Assembly (NCBI GenBank): GCA_963813635.1
Contig: CAWEZO010000009.1
Span: 1-64,000, forward strand
Origin: JBBRZM01 sp963813635
GTDB lineage: Bacteria; Actinomycetota; Acidimicrobiia; IMCC26256; JBBRZM01
DNA length: 64,000 nt
Reading direction: 5' to 3'
Shown here: positions 1-11,705 of the stretch, piece by piece
Numbering within the stretch: the stretch's first letter is position 1
How the letters are laid out: each line of letters opens with the position of its first letter
Notes under the pieces: model-generated
What the model was told of the DNA's origin: nothing
Databases searched by the model: none
What the model saw: the letters and a program-made list of their open reading frames with translations, nothing else
Program-made: the position numbers and the translations under genes

Positions 1-1
1 C

Positions 2-334
2 CCGCAGGCGAAACAGATGCTCGGCAAAGCCATCAAGGCCGGCGTCAAGATCGCGTGCGGAACCGACGCGCCCGCCGTGCCGCACGGGCAGAACGCCAAG
101 GAGCTCTGGGCCATGGTCGACCGCGGAATGACGCCGATGCAGGCGCTCCAAGCCGCAACGATGACGAGCGCCGAGCTCATCAACCGCAGCCACGACCTCG
201 GACGTCTCGAACCTGGCTACCTCGCCGACATCATCGCCGTGCCCGGCGACCCCTCCGAGAACATCACGATGACCGAAGACGTCCGCTTCGTCATGAAGGA
301 CGGGGTCATCTACGCCGGCGAGACAGCACGATGA
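2..334 (+). CDS. Imidazolonepropionase-like amidohydrolase, C-terminal part (cut by window edge)
   Basis: This is the last ~110 residues of a metal-dependent amidohydrolase; the start lies before the window. GTDAP (residues ~19-23 of the visible part) matches the strand carrying the metal-binding Asp near the C-terminal end of the amidohydrolase barrel. The tail with LGRLEPGYLADI and VMKDGVIY is the usual closing beta-sandwich of imidazolonepropionase-like and prolidase-like members. The substrate cannot be told. Its stop overlaps the next start by ATGA, so it is translationally coupled to the SDR and probably belongs to the same catabolic operon as the two acyl-CoA dehydrogenases downstream. 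Confidence 0.8.
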   Translation, partial: PQAKQMLGKAIKAGVKIACGTDAPAVPHGQNAKELWAMVDRGMTPMQALQAATMTSAELINRSHDLGRLEPGYLADIIAVPGDPSENITMTEDVRFVMKDGVIYAGETAR

Positions 335-1074
335 GCCGCGTCGCCATCGTCACCGGTGCGGCATCGGGGATGGGCGAGGCGATCGCCCGCCATCTCGCGC
401 AGGCCGGCAACGCAGTCGCGCTGTTCGACATCGACGAGTCGAACGCGGCGCGAGCCGCGACCGACCTCACGGCCGCTGGTGCTCACGCGGTCGCGTACGC
501 GGTCGATGTGGCCGATCGCGCGACCGTCGACGCCGCAGTCGACAAGGTGCGGCGTGAGCTCGGACCGATCGAGGTCATTGTCACGAGTGCCGGACGCTCT
601 GCCTTCGAGCCGTTCGAGACGATCACCGAGGAATCCTGGCAGTCGATCTTCGCCGTGAACGTGCTCGGCACCTTCCACTGCATCCAAGCGGCGGTCGGCG
701 ACATGGTGACCGCGGGACGGGGACGCATCGTCACGATCTCGTCGTCGAGCGGGCAGCAGGGCGCACACCGAGCGGCGCGTTACGCGGCCTCCAAAGGCGC
801 GGTCATCACCTTCACGAAGGCACTCGCCAAGGAGTACGGCCGCCGCGGCATCACGGTGAACAACATTGCACCGTCGTTGATCGACACTCCGATGCAACAG
901 ACGGCGCAGAGCGCGGGGAGCATCCCGAGTGCGGAAGCGATGGCCGCGCGCAGCCTGCTCCGCCGCCTTGGCAGCGTCGACGAGGTCGCTGCCACATGCG
1001 CGTTCCTCTGCTCCGAAGGCGCCGGCTACATCACCGGCCAAGTGATCGGTGTCAACGGCGGTTCCGTGCTGTGA
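331..1074 (+). CDS. Short-chain dehydrogenase/reductase (SDR)
   Basis: A 247-residue classical SDR, the normal length. The start is the ATG that overlaps the amidohydrolase stop; the longer upstream reading in this frame is antisense-like noise. The cofactor loop TGAASGMG is near residue 8, the NAG-like motif reads TSAG, and the catalytic YAASK and Ser are present. The C-terminal TGQVIGVNGG is typical of FabG-like oxidoreductases. The Asp-Ile-Asp after strand 2 suggests NAD rather than NADP. Co-transcription with acyl-CoA dehydrogenases points to oxidation of a hydroxyacyl or cyclic alcohol intermediate; the substrate is inferred only loosely. Confidence 0.88.
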   Translation: MSRVAIVTGAASGMGEAIARHLAQAGNAVALFDIDESNAARAATDLTAAGAHAVAYAVDVADRATVDAAVDKVRRELGPIEVIVTSAGRSAFEPFETITEESWQSIFAVNVLGTFHCIQAAVGDMVTAGRGRIVTISSSSGQQGAHRAARYAASKGAVITFTKALAKEYGRRGITVNNIAPSLIDTPMQQTAQSAGSIPSAEAMAARSLLRRLGSVDEVAATCAFLCSEGAGYITGQVIGVNGGSVL

Positions 1075-1100
1075 GTGGTCCCGTCAGCGACACTCGACAC

Positions 1101-1116
1101 TTGACGGGATAGTCAA
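1101..1116. promoter_or_regulatory. TTGAC-N6-GTCAA palindrome before the acyl-CoA dehydrogenase pair
   Basis: Perfect 5-bp inverted arms, TTGAC and GTCAA, are separated by six bases and end six bases before the GTG start at 1122. The position suits an operator of a TetR- or GntR-type regulator controlling the dehydrogenase pair separately from the SDR. No regulator gene is adjacent. A chance short palindrome cannot be excluded. Confidence 0.3.
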
Positions 1117-1121
1117 CCGCT

Positions 1122-2243
1122 GTGGATCTCGAGCTTTCTGAAGCGCAGGCGGCATTCCGCGACAACGTCCGCTCCGTACTCGCGCGTTCGTGTCCTCCTT
1201 CCGTCGTGCGCGCGGTGTACGAAGGCCAGGCCGCGCCGATCAAGTTGTGGCAAACGATGGTCGAGCTCGACTGGCCCGGGATCGCTATCGCAGAGCAGTA
1301 CGGCGGGCTCGGCTCGAGCTTCGTCGAGCTCGTTATCGTCGCCGAAGAGCTCGGACGCGCCATGGTGCCGAGCCCGCTTCTCGCAACCACGACCCAGTTC
1401 GCGACCGCCATCGAGGAACTCGGTGACGAAACTGCGCGCCGGCGCTTCCTGCCATCAGTCGCGCGTGGCACATGCACCGGCACTCTCGCGTACGGCGAGC
1501 GCGGGAGCTGGACGGCCGACGCCATCGCGACGACCGCGCAACGGATTGGCGAAGCGTGGCGGCTCGACGGCGAAAAGCACGCGGTACTCGATGGCGCTGC
1601 TGCCGACGAGATCGTCGTGATCACGCGCAGTTCGCAAGGCATCGGCGCGTTCGTCGTCGCAAACAACGATCTCCAAAGGACGCCGCGGTCAGTGCTGGAT
1701 CCGACGATACCGGTCGCCGACCTGCAGCTCGACGGCGTCGTCGTGCCGCCGGACCACGTGCTCGCGGAGCCAGGGTCCTCCCATGTCGCGCGAGCACTCG
1801 AGCGCGTCAGCCAACAGGCGACCGTCGCGCTTGCCGCCGCGACGACGGCAACGTGCCGCACCATCTTCGAAACCACGCTGGCCTATGCGAAGGTGCGCGA
1901 GCAGTACGGGCGGCCGATCGGTTCCTTTCAAGCACTCCAACATCGCCTCGCCGACATGTATCTCGCAGTTGAACGGGCGACGGCGCTGTGCTACTTCGCG
2001 GCGCTCACAATCGCAGAAGACGCCGAAGATCGTGCGATTGCGGGTTCGGCTGCCAAGGTCGGCGCCGGTGACTGTCAACGACTGGTCGTGGAGGAAGGGC
2101 TGCAGCTCCACGGCGGCATCGGATACATGTGGGAATCGGACCTGCACTTCGCGTTGAAGCGCGCCAAGGCCGGTGACGCCTTGTTCGGCGACGCGATCGC
2201 GCATCGCGCGCACCTCGCCCGGCACCTTGGACTCACGGCATGA
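1122..2243 (+). CDS. Acyl-CoA dehydrogenase family protein, first of a coupled pair
   Basis: 373 residues with the three acyl-CoA dehydrogenase parts in order: helical N-terminus (~5-115), beta middle domain (~120-205) and C-terminal helical domain (~215-365). YAKVREQYGRPIGSFQALQH marks the start of the C-terminal domain and HGGIGYMWESD sits near its end. It is a flavoenzyme that would oxidise an acyl-CoA to the 2-enoyl-CoA. The start is GTG. The gene overlaps the next, also a dehydrogenase, by ATGA. Adjacent unequal pairs of this kind form alpha2-beta2 heterotetramers in actinobacterial steroid and bile-acid side-chain degradation, so this is probably one subunit of such an enzyme (inference). 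Confidence 0.88.
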   Translation: MDLELSEAQAAFRDNVRSVLARSCPPSVVRAVYEGQAAPIKLWQTMVELDWPGIAIAEQYGGLGSSFVELVIVAEELGRAMVPSPLLATTTQFATAIEELGDETARRRFLPSVARGTCTGTLAYGERGSWTADAIATTAQRIGEAWRLDGEKHAVLDGAAADEIVVITRSSQGIGAFVVANNDLQRTPRSVLDPTIPVADLQLDGVVVPPDHVLAEPGSSHVARALERVSQQATVALAAATTATCRTIFETTLAYAKVREQYGRPIGSFQALQHRLADMYLAVERATALCYFAALTIAEDAEDRAIAGSAAKVGAGDCQRLVVEEGLQLHGGIGYMWESDLHFALKRAKAGDALFGDAIAHRAHLARHLGLTA

Positions 2244-3430
2244 AACTGTCCTTCGACGACTGGGTCGAGACGTTCCGCGCCGAGTTCCGCGCCTGGCTCA
2301 TCGAAAACGCGCCCACGCGTGACGAGATAGCGGCCGACCCCGCGGTCTCGACCGCACACGTCCCCGACTGGGCCCGCCGCTGGGCTCGACGACTCTTCGA
2401 CGCGGGCTGGCTCGTCCCCGGCTGGCCTCCCGAGCGCGGCGGCCGCAACGCGGGTCCGGTCGAAACGCTCGTCTACCTCGAAGAGCTCCTGCGCGCTGAC
2501 GTCCCACGCACGACCAATCCCCAGGGTCTCGGCATCGTCGCACCGTCGATCTTCGACTACGGCAACGACGATCAGATCCACAACTACGCGATTCCACTCC
2601 TGCGCGGCGAACGCAGCGCATGTCTTGGCATGAGCGAGCCCGGCGCGGGAAGCGACCTCGCGTCTCTCAGCACGCGCGCCGAGCTGGACGGCGACCGCTT
2701 CGTCATCAACGGGCAGAAGGTGTGGACGTCAGGCGCGAACTACGCAGACTTCTGCTTCCTGTTCTGCAGGACCGATCGCGACGCTCCGAAGCACAAGGGC
2801 ATCAGCGTCGTCCTTGTCGACATGGACACGCCAGGTGTGACGGTCCGTCCGCTGCCGGAACTTGTTGAGCCCGAGCAGCCCGACCTCAACGAGGTGTTCT
2901 TCGAAGATGTCGTCGTGTCCAAGGGGAATCTGGTCGGCACGATGAACGAAGGCTGGGAGATGGCCGGCGGTTCGCTGGCCCACGAGCGCGGCATGGTTTG
3001 GCTCCAATCCGTACTCGCGCTCGAAGAAGGTGTGCGCCGAGTGCTGAATGCGGCGCCTGCGCTGCTCGACCGTATGCCTCCCGGCGAGCGCGCCGTAACA
3101 GCTGACCGCGTGGTGAGCTCCTATGTCGACGCGATCGCGGCCCGGGCGCTCGGCTACCGAGCGTTCGCCAAGCTCCTCCGTGGCGCCACCGCACCCGAGC
3201 AGGCGCTGATGAAGGTGTTCTGCACCGAGGCGGAGCGCCGGCTCAACCTCGTCGCCTCCGAAATGAGCCGAGACCATGCACTCGACGCCATCGGCGGTCT
3301 CAGCCGCTACCAAGGCGGGTCGTGGACCGAGCGCTACTTCCTGGTGTTCGGCAACACGATCTCAGCCGGATCGTCAGAAATCCAGCGCAACATCATCGCC
3401 ACACAGGTGCTCGGCCTACCGCGAAAGTGA
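2240..3430 (+). CDS. Acyl-CoA dehydrogenase family protein, second of a coupled pair
   Basis: 396 residues, larger than its partner. The FAD-site signature CLGMSEPGAGSDLA is near residues 127-140, and GSSEIQRNIIA near the C-terminus is the second acyl-CoA dehydrogenase signature. The ATG overlaps the preceding stop (ATGA), so the two polypeptides are probably made in equal amounts and assemble together. Such proteins catalyse alpha,beta-dehydrogenation of acyl-CoA thioesters. The N-terminal region with the TNPQGLG segment is usual for the large-subunit type. Substrate unknown; a steroid, terpenoid or branched acid is possible given the context. Confidence 0.9.
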   Translation: MKLSFDDWVETFRAEFRAWLIENAPTRDEIAADPAVSTAHVPDWARRWARRLFDAGWLVPGWPPERGGRNAGPVETLVYLEELLRADVPRTTNPQGLGIVAPSIFDYGNDDQIHNYAIPLLRGERSACLGMSEPGAGSDLASLSTRAELDGDRFVINGQKVWTSGANYADFCFLFCRTDRDAPKHKGISVVLVDMDTPGVTVRPLPELVEPEQPDLNEVFFEDVVVSKGNLVGTMNEGWEMAGGSLAHERGMVWLQSVLALEEGVRRVLNAAPALLDRMPPGERAVTADRVVSSYVDAIAARALGYRAFAKLLRGATAPEQALMKVFCTEAERRLNLVASEMSRDHALDAIGGLSRYQGGSWTERYFLVFGNTISAGSSEIQRNIIATQVLGLPRK

Positions 3431-4120
3431 ACCGTCCTCCGACCGACTTGACCGCCTGTATAACGCCGGTACTGGGGCGCTCGCGATCGCGCGGCGAGGG
3501 TTGGACGAGGGACCGGATCGCGAGAGGACTGCGCACGCGCGACCCGCTCACTGATCGTCGGTCCGCGGAAAGTCCGCGGGACTTCGACAAACGGCGACCA
3601 ACGACGCGAACTGCCGATGAGTGTCTTCGCAGGTCACGGCCGAGGTCGCCCCGACCGAGCAGGTCACAAAGGCCGCGTGTCAACGTTCGCAGGCGATGGG
3701 CACGTGTGGACGATGGTGCAACGCACTAACGACCCGAAGGACCACAGCGTTCGGGTCGCCGGTCTGAACGCAGTCACCGGCAGACCTACAAAGGGCGCTG
3801 ACCTTCCGACGGAGCTCTTCATAGGCGCGATCGCCGTCACCTGAACCACGGATGCCCGAGGTACGCAACCCGATGGATGAGACACGCGAACAACCTGTAC
3901 GCGGCCAGGAAGACGATCGTTGCCGAGGGAGCCGACATTGATCTTCGCCAGCACGGAAATCGCAATCGGCGCATCGGCTTCTCGCTCGCGTTGACCGCGC
4001 CGCGCATTTTGAATGCAAGTGCGTGCGGGTCTTCGTGGAGATGTGGAGGAGCGACGCGGAGCGGTTGGTTGATGCGACGGGCGCGGTGGTCGCGGGGTTG
4101 GTGGTGGCGGTGGTGAGCGT
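3431..4120. other. Long stretch without a convincing gene
   Basis: About 690 bases follow the dehydrogenase operon. Reading frames open here on both strands, but none has a recognisable domain, a good ribosome site or the G/C third-position pattern of neighbouring genes. It contains one copy of a ~136-bp intergenic repeat (3557-3692). The base composition is close to its surroundings. It may be the remains of an integrated element to which the HTH gene at 4121-4321 belongs. Confidence 0.5.
3557..3692 (+). repeat. Intergenic repeat, copy A, with hairpin
   Basis: This segment aligns over its whole length with 15041-15179 in the same orientation, about 70% identical by eye. Both copies begin with a GC-rich hairpin (arms GTCCGCGG and CCGCGGGAC with one bulge here), share an exact 17-base block GTGTCTTCGCAGGTCAC, and end with CGCGTGT and CGTTCGCA. 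Both lie between genes. The function is unknown: a small structured RNA, a REP-like element or a scar of a mobile element are all possible. Confidence 0.55.
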
Positions 4121-4321
4121 TCACGCGGTGGCGCGCGCGAGGAGCGTCTCGATCGCGTGCTTCGGGATCACGACTCGCCGGCCGAGCCGCAAGTGGGGAA
4201 GTTCGCCGCGTGCGACGAGCTCGTACGCGTGGGCACGCGAGATCCCCAGGAGCCGACCGGCCTCCTCGACCGTCCAGACCAGACGCTCTTCGTCGGGCCT
4301 CGCGGCTTCTGCTTCGTTCAT
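4121..4321 (-). CDS. Small helix-turn-helix (excisionase/AlpA-type) DNA-binding protein
   Basis: 66 residues. WTVEEAGRLLGISRAHAYELVARGELPHLRLGRR is the MerR-like winged HTH of the excisionase family (split here as positions ~17-50), ending with IPKHAIETLLARA. The start is the ATG at 4321, because GGAGG stands five bases before it; the longer frame upstream lacks family similarity. Proteins like this lie next to tyrosine integrases or replication initiators in actinobacterial integrative elements and act as directionality factor or transcription factor. No integrase is visible nearby, so this is an orphan. Five phased GTGCAG hexamers lie 185-260 bp upstream and could be its binding sites. Confidence 0.75.
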   Translation of the reverse strand: MNEAEAARPDEERLVWTVEEAGRLLGISRAHAYELVARGELPHLRLGRRVVIPKHAIETLLARATA

Positions 4322-4688
4322 TTCGACCTCCATTGCGCTGGTACCGCAGCTATGCGCGTTCGCCCGCGCCCGACGCGACTCGCCGATCCGGAGAATCCGC
4401 GGGCCCGCCATCGAGTCCGTGAGCTCCGCCGAGTCCTGCGCGCTCACCTCGGATAAGCGGTCACAGCTCCCGAAACGCGACGGCAAGCAGGTGGAAGGTT
4501 GGGCAGTGCAGTCGGTTGGTGCAGGGGTCGGTGCAGGCCAGCGTGGAGACCACATGGGAGTGTGCAGGCAGGGGTGCAGGTCCTATGAAGGTGATCCAGG
4601 CCGCGCCCGGGTGAAATGCGCGCGAGTGGCTGCGCGCCGGGATCGTCGGCGCTGCCGAAACGCGAGGCCCGGCGGCAATACTTGATCC
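4322..4688. other. Upstream region of the excisionase-like gene
   Basis: No coding region is supported here. The stretch holds the five GTGCAG direct repeats at 4506-4579 and presumably the promoter of the minus-strand HTH gene. Frames that cross it on the plus strand are extensions of the stress-protein frame without similarity. Confidence 0.45.
4506..4579 (+). repeat. Five GTGCAG direct repeats, roughly 12-13 nt phased
   Basis: GTGCAG occurs at 4506, 4519, 4531, 4562 and 4574, all in the same orientation. Three of the four intervals are 12-13 bases and one is 31. Phased short direct repeats beside an excisionase-type gene resemble Xis arm sites or replication iterons. Nothing else marks an attachment site or origin, so the role is open. 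Confidence 0.4.
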
Positions 4689-5332
4689 ATGCCCGCGACC
4701 CAGGTTCTCGTCGTTCTCGCCGTTCTCGCCGTCTGGGTACTCATCGGTCTCGTAACCGCAGTGGTGATGCGCCGTCGGGGCCACCATCTGTTCGCATGGG
4801 GGGCGCTCCGAGTGCTCATGGGTCCGCTGGTCATTCCGCTGGCAATATCGTCGGTCCGGTCCGATGCACCTTCGGAGGCCGTCATCGAGCCCGGCGATCC
4901 GGGTATCGGGCCGATCGACGTATTGATCGCGGTCGACGGGTCACCGGAAGCGACCGCGGCGATGTACTCGGCGGTCGAGCTGTTCGCGCTGAGCGTCTCG
5001 GGCGGGTCGCGCTGGTTGCTGTGCTCGACTACGACACGTTCGGGTCCACGGTGAGCTGGGATGAGCGAGAAGAAGCGTTGCGTGAGCTCGAGCGTGACAG
5101 CGTCGAGATCTCGCGCCGGTGTGAACGGCGACCCCAGACGGTGCTGTTGGGGGGCGTGCCGGCCGAGGCATTGCAGCGATCCGCGCTCGAGCACGACTTC
5201 GACGTCCTCGTCGCCGGACGCCGTGGTCACGGAGCAAGCCGAGCACTGCTCGGCAGCGTGGTCAGTCAGCTCGCTCGAGAGTCGCGCGCGCCCGTGCTGC
5301 TCGCGGCGTCGGCGTTACCAAGACCCGCCTGA
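4689..5332 (+). CDS. Universal stress protein with N-terminal membrane segment (one frameshift)
   Basis: Residues ~5-30 form one hydrophobic helix followed by RRR; then comes a UspA-like domain starting IDVLIAVDGSPEA. The frame breaks at about 5000-5005, and the rest continues in another frame with VALVAVLDYD, FDVLVAGRRGHGASRALLGSV and SRAPVLLAA. That second block carries the G-x2-G-x9-G ATP-binding pattern of the UspFG type. One missing base explains the break. Gene end and P-type ATPase start are 12 bases apart, so the two were probably co-transcribed in stress or ion homeostasis. Membrane-tethered Usp proteins are not the usual form. The break may be a sequencing indel. Confidence 0.65.
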
Positions 5333-5344
5333 GGAGCTGATCTC

Positions 5345-8065
<2,721 letters not shown>

Positions 8066-8102
8066 GGAGGCGATCTCGTTTGCAGGATCGGAGATCGTCG
8101 AA

Positions 8103-8132
8103 GGACCGGCCAGTGGACCTGCCGGCCGGTCC
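8103..8132 (+). terminator. GC-rich hairpin after the P-type ATPase
   Basis: Perfect 9-bp arms GGACCGGCC and GGCCGGTCC enclose a 12-base loop, 38 bases after the ATPase stop. No T-run follows, so it is at best an actinobacterial-style hairpin terminator. Confidence 0.4.
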
Positions 8133-8203
8133 GTCACGCGCCGGGGAAATCTGACGCGACCACGGACCGCAGCGCTGCGACGAAGTCGGGCAGGAGTTCC
8201 GTC

Positions 8204-9027
8204 GGCTCTGTTGCGTTGAGTCGGAACTGGCCGTGCAAGACGGAGCTGCGCTCCGTTTCCGTTCAGATGACTCGGGCGAGTTCGGTGAACGCGGCCGCGA
8301 TGCGCCGATGGGACCGGGCGTCGCCCCCGAGTTGGTAATGGCCGCGCCGAAGGTTCTGCATGAACGCGTGACCGCGCATAATCACGCGTGCGGTTTGGTC
8401 GCGTTTGAGTCCGCGCATCGGACGGAGGCGGGACTTGAGCCGGCCGTGGTCTGATTCGATCTTGTTGTTCGCGTACTGCTCGGTGTTGTGGAGCACAGCA
8501 GGCATGAGCTCGTCAACGACCGCCAGCAAGGTCCAGGCGCGGTCAGTCACTACCTCAGTGGGCTCGCCGTGAGCGCGAAGCGCGGTCGCGAAGAACCGCC
8601 GCGCCGCCCGGGTGTCGCATCGGGCTGAGACGTAGACGTCGATGATCTGACCGTGCTGGTCGATCGCCCGGTAGACGTAGCGCCACCGGCCAGCGACCTT
8701 CACATAGGTCTCATCCACAAACCAACGGTCACCCACCGCGTGCCGGCACGGCCGCGCCGCCTCCGCGAGGAGCGGCGTGAAGCGCGCACCCACCGGTACA
8801 CAGTGGCGTGATCGACCTCAATCCCACGGTCGGCCAAGAGCTCCTCGACATCGCGATACGACAAACCGAACCGCAGGTACCAACGCACCGCGAGGACGAT
8901 GATCTCGGGAGGGAACCGGAACCCGGCGAACGCAGAGCTCGGCACTGCGGGTACAGGACGAGCATGAGACCGCAGCATCCCACCACTGTCGCCCGCGAAC
9001 GCGGGCATGGCCCAATGCAACAGAGCC
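8204..9027 (-). mobile_element. IS6-family insertion sequence, 824 bp
   Basis: Ends are inverted repeats: GGCTCTGTTGCGTTGAG at the left and, read inwards from the right, GGCTCTGTTGCATTGG. GGCTCTGTTGC is the hallmark of IS6 ends. The transposase fills the element on the minus strand. The eight bases outside each end (GTTCCGTC and ACCCGGCC) do not match, so the usual 8-bp target duplication is missing. This fits IS6-mediated deletion or inversion, or recombination with another copy. The element separates the frameshifted P-type ATPase from the frameshifted MMPL gene. Confidence 0.85.
8263..8978 (-). CDS. IS6-family transposase (one frameshift)
   Basis: About 238 residues once a single-base break near 8793 is bridged, normal for IS6. 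The N-terminal part (FRFPPEIIVLAVRWYLRF, then DVEELLADRGIEVDHATVYRWV) is the HTH region. The C-terminal part holds the DDE catalytic core: WFVDETYVKV, VVTDRA and the late Glu within NNKIESDHGRLKSRL. The start chosen is the ATG at 8978, inside the right terminal repeat. IS6 enzymes normally have one frame, so the shift is more likely damage or a sequencing error than programmed frameshifting. Confidence 0.8.
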
Positions 9028-9064
9028 ACCCGGCCACTGTCGCGCGCGGCTCGGCGCCTCGGCG

Positions 9065-11256
9065 TCAGTGGCTGAACTTCACGACGGGCAGGATCCGCGC
9101 CAGCCACTTCGGCAGGTACCAGTTCCGTTCGCCGAGCAGGGCCATCGTCGCCGGGACGAGCATGATCCGCACCACGGTGGCGTCGAGCAGCACGGCCATC
9201 GCGAGGGTGAGTCCGAGCTCGGTCGGCGGGATCGGTCCGGTGACACCGAACGCGATGAACACCACGATCATGACGAGCGCGGCGTTGGTGATCGGCCGAC
9301 CGGTGCGGGCAATGCCCTCACGGATCGCGCGGTGCGTGTCGCCGGTGGCTTCGTAGCGTTCGCGGATCGCGGCGAGCAGGAAGAGCTGGTAGTCCATCGA
9401 GAGGCCGAACAGCAGCGCGAAGAAGAACAACGGCGCCCACGCGTCGACGAAGCCTTGGTGCTCGATGCCGAGCAGCCCGGTGCCGATCCCGTGCTGGAAC
9501 ACGAGCGTCGCGAACCCGAACGCCGCGCCCGACGGTGACGAGGTTCATGAGAATCGACGTGAGCGCGATGACGAGGCTGCGGAACACCAGCAGCAGGAGC
9601 ACGAACGCGAGCAGCGAGGATCAGACCGATCGCGAGCGGCGCCCGACCGGTGAGCACCGACGTGAGGTCCGCGTTCTGCGCGGCCGGCCCACCGACGCGG
9701 GCGCCAGGAACGGCGGTCGCGAGCCGGTCACGGAGCCGGTGGACGAGCGCAGCGGTCCGCGAATCGTCGACCGGCGTCGAGCCGGTCACCCGCACGACGG
9801 TCCGGCCCGACGCAGCCGGTGCGGTCACGACGCGGGCATCGACGACGCCGGACTGCGCCGACGCGACCCGGACGACCTTCGGCGAGTCGGCCGGCGGAAC
9901 GGTGATGAACACCGGCGCGGCGGCACCCGGGCCGAACGACTGCACGAGCATCTCGTAGCCGTCACGGCTCGTACGGCCGTGGTCGACGACCCGGGCGCCG
10001 GGCATCCCGAGATGGATGCCGACTGCCGGGAGCACCAGCGCGCCGAGCAGCACGATCCCGACCGCGAGGACCGTGCCCGGGCCGTCGCAGCGCGACGCCG
10101 GTCCACCGGGCCCACCGACCCTCGGCGACGATGTCGGGATCCTTCTTGCCCCGCGTCACGAGCACCTTGTCGCCGAGAGCGACGAGCAGGGCCGGCAGCA
10201 AGCGTCAGCGACGCGAGCGCCACCGCGACGACGGACAGGATCATCCCGAGCGCCATCGAGCGGAACACCATGACCGGCACGAGGAACACCGCCGCGAGGG
10301 CGAGCACGACCGTGAGGGCGGAGAGGAACACCGCCTTGCCGGCGGTCGAGAGCGTGTTCTCGATCGCGGCGATCGCGTCCTTGCCCTCGATCCGTTCCTC
10401 GCGGTAGCGGCTGACGATGAACAGGCTGTAGTCGATGCCGACCGCGAGGCCGATCATCATCGAGAAGTTCATCGACCACACCGACAGCGGCGTCGCCATC
10501 CCGAGCAGGTGCAGAAGCGCGAACCCGACCGCGATGCCCGGCCAGGGCGAGCAGGAGCGGCAGGAGCGCGGCGATCACCGAGCCGAACGCGAAGAACAAG
10601 CAGGATCATCGTCGGGACGCCGCTGACGAGCTCCGCCTTGTGCAAGCGCCTCTTCGTTCACCTTGTTGAAGTCGCTCCACACCGGCCACTCGCCCGTCAC
10701 CTCGGCGCGTGACCCCGGCGCGAGCTTCAACCCGCTGACGTAGCTGCCCAGGGCCCCGGCCGCGACCGGGCGGCTCGCGTCGGACGTGACCGCGAGGTCG
10801 ACCGGCACGATCGCGGTGCGACCGTCGCGCGAGATGAGCCCGGCATCGGCCGGCAGCGTGAGCGGGTTCGCGACCGAACGGGCCCCGGGAGCACCGAGCC
10901 AGCGCGCGCACGAGCGACTGCAGGCCGCCCGGATCGGACGCGATCGGCGTGCGACTGGCGGTACACGACGACCGGGTTCTCGGCGCCGAGCGCCGGAAAG
11001 TCCTTCCGCAGCTCGTCGCGCACGTTCTGCGCCGTCGACCCCTGCGCCTCCCACCCCGCACCCGAGAGCGCCCCGGTCAGCGTGAGCGCCAACGGCGCGG
11101 CCGCGAACGCGACCACGAGCCAGACCGCGATGACGACCCGGCGATGCCGGGCCATCGACGCCGCCAGGCGCGAGAACAGCGCTCGAGTGTCGGGCGGCCG
11201 CCGACGGGCTGATGCTCGATCGTCGGGGTACCGGCGGGTGTCGAGGTCGTGGCCAT
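9065..11256 (-). pseudogene. MMPL/RND-type membrane transporter, several frameshifts
   Basis: Fragments of one ~730-residue MMPL protein follow in order on the minus strand. They are an N-terminal helix (VVIAVWLVVAFAAAPLALTL), the periplasmic domain with QGSTAQNVRDELRKDFPAL, the first helix bundle with GLAVGIDYSLFIVSRYREE, the second periplasmic domain, and the second bundle with FGLSMDYQLFLL. The two D-Y motifs in the bundles are the proton-relay sites of the family. At least seven single-base breaks interrupt it, yet total length is normal. It would export lipids, siderophores or drugs. Its ATG at 11256 lies just inside a palindromic operator region shared with the thioredoxin gene. Confidence 0.78.
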
Positions 11257-11279
11257 GCCTGCTCCTGGGTGTGACGGGA

Positions 11280-11329
11280 ATACCCCCATGGGTATCGGCC
11301 GTTACCGTAGTACATACCCCATGGGGTAT
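11280..11329. promoter_or_regulatory. Paired CsoR/CstR-like palindromic operators between MMPL and thioredoxin genes
   Basis: ATACCCCATGGGGTAT (11314-11329) is a perfect 16-bp palindrome. A near copy, ATACCCCCATGGGTAT, lies at 11280-11295, with centres 34 bp apart. ATACCC...GGGTAT sites are bound by copper- or persulfide-sensing repressors of the CsoR/CstR group. The divergent genes fit such control: a transporter on one side, and thioredoxin, DUF302 and a cupredoxin-like lipoprotein on the other. No repressor gene is in the window. The regulator identity is inference. Confidence 0.65.
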
Positions 11330-11355
11330 CAACCGACGAGCGGAGGAGGACTGCG

Positions 11356-11691
11356 ATGACGCAACTCGTTCATGCCGACGACACGACTTTCGACGACGAG
11401 GTCCTGCAATGCCACCGGTGCCGGTGGTCGTGGACTTCTGGGCCGAGTGGTGCGGCCCGTGCCGGATGGTCGCCCCCGAGCTCGAGGCCCTTGCCGCCGA
11501 ACACGGCGACACCATCAAGGTGGTGAAGGTCGACGTCGACTCCGCACCCGCCGTGGCCCGGCGCTACGCCATCTCGGGCATCCCGACGATCGCGCTCTTT
11601 CGCGACGGTCAGCCCGCCGGCCTTCTCGGTCGGAGCCAAGCCTCGGCACATGATCGAGACCGACCTCGGGCTCACGCCCGCCGGCCGCTGA
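11356..11691 (+). CDS. Thioredoxin (two frameshifts)
   Basis: About 110 residues. The start MTQLVHADDTTFDDEVLQ follows GGAGGA; after a one-base break near 11412 the protein continues VVVDFWAEWCGPCRMVAPELEAL with the active-site WCGPC. It goes on to DVDSAPAVARRYAISGIPTIALF, including the cis-Pro. A second break near 11620 restores the usual ending GAKPRHMIETDLGL. It reduces protein disulfides in the cytosol. Placed first behind a CsoR/CstR-like operator and before DUF302, it probably serves persulfide or metal stress. Both breaks are single-base and could be sequencing errors. Confidence 0.75.
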
Positions 11692-11705
11692 GCCCACTGC
11701 ATCCG

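Noticed and set aside
4560..4690. tRNA gene near the excisionase-like gene (as an integration site)
   Set aside because: No cloverleaf or T-loop sequence could be found.
8263..8978. Programmed frameshifting in the IS6 transposase
   Set aside because: IS6 transposases are read from one frame and there is no slippery site at the break; similar breaks fill the whole neighbourhood.
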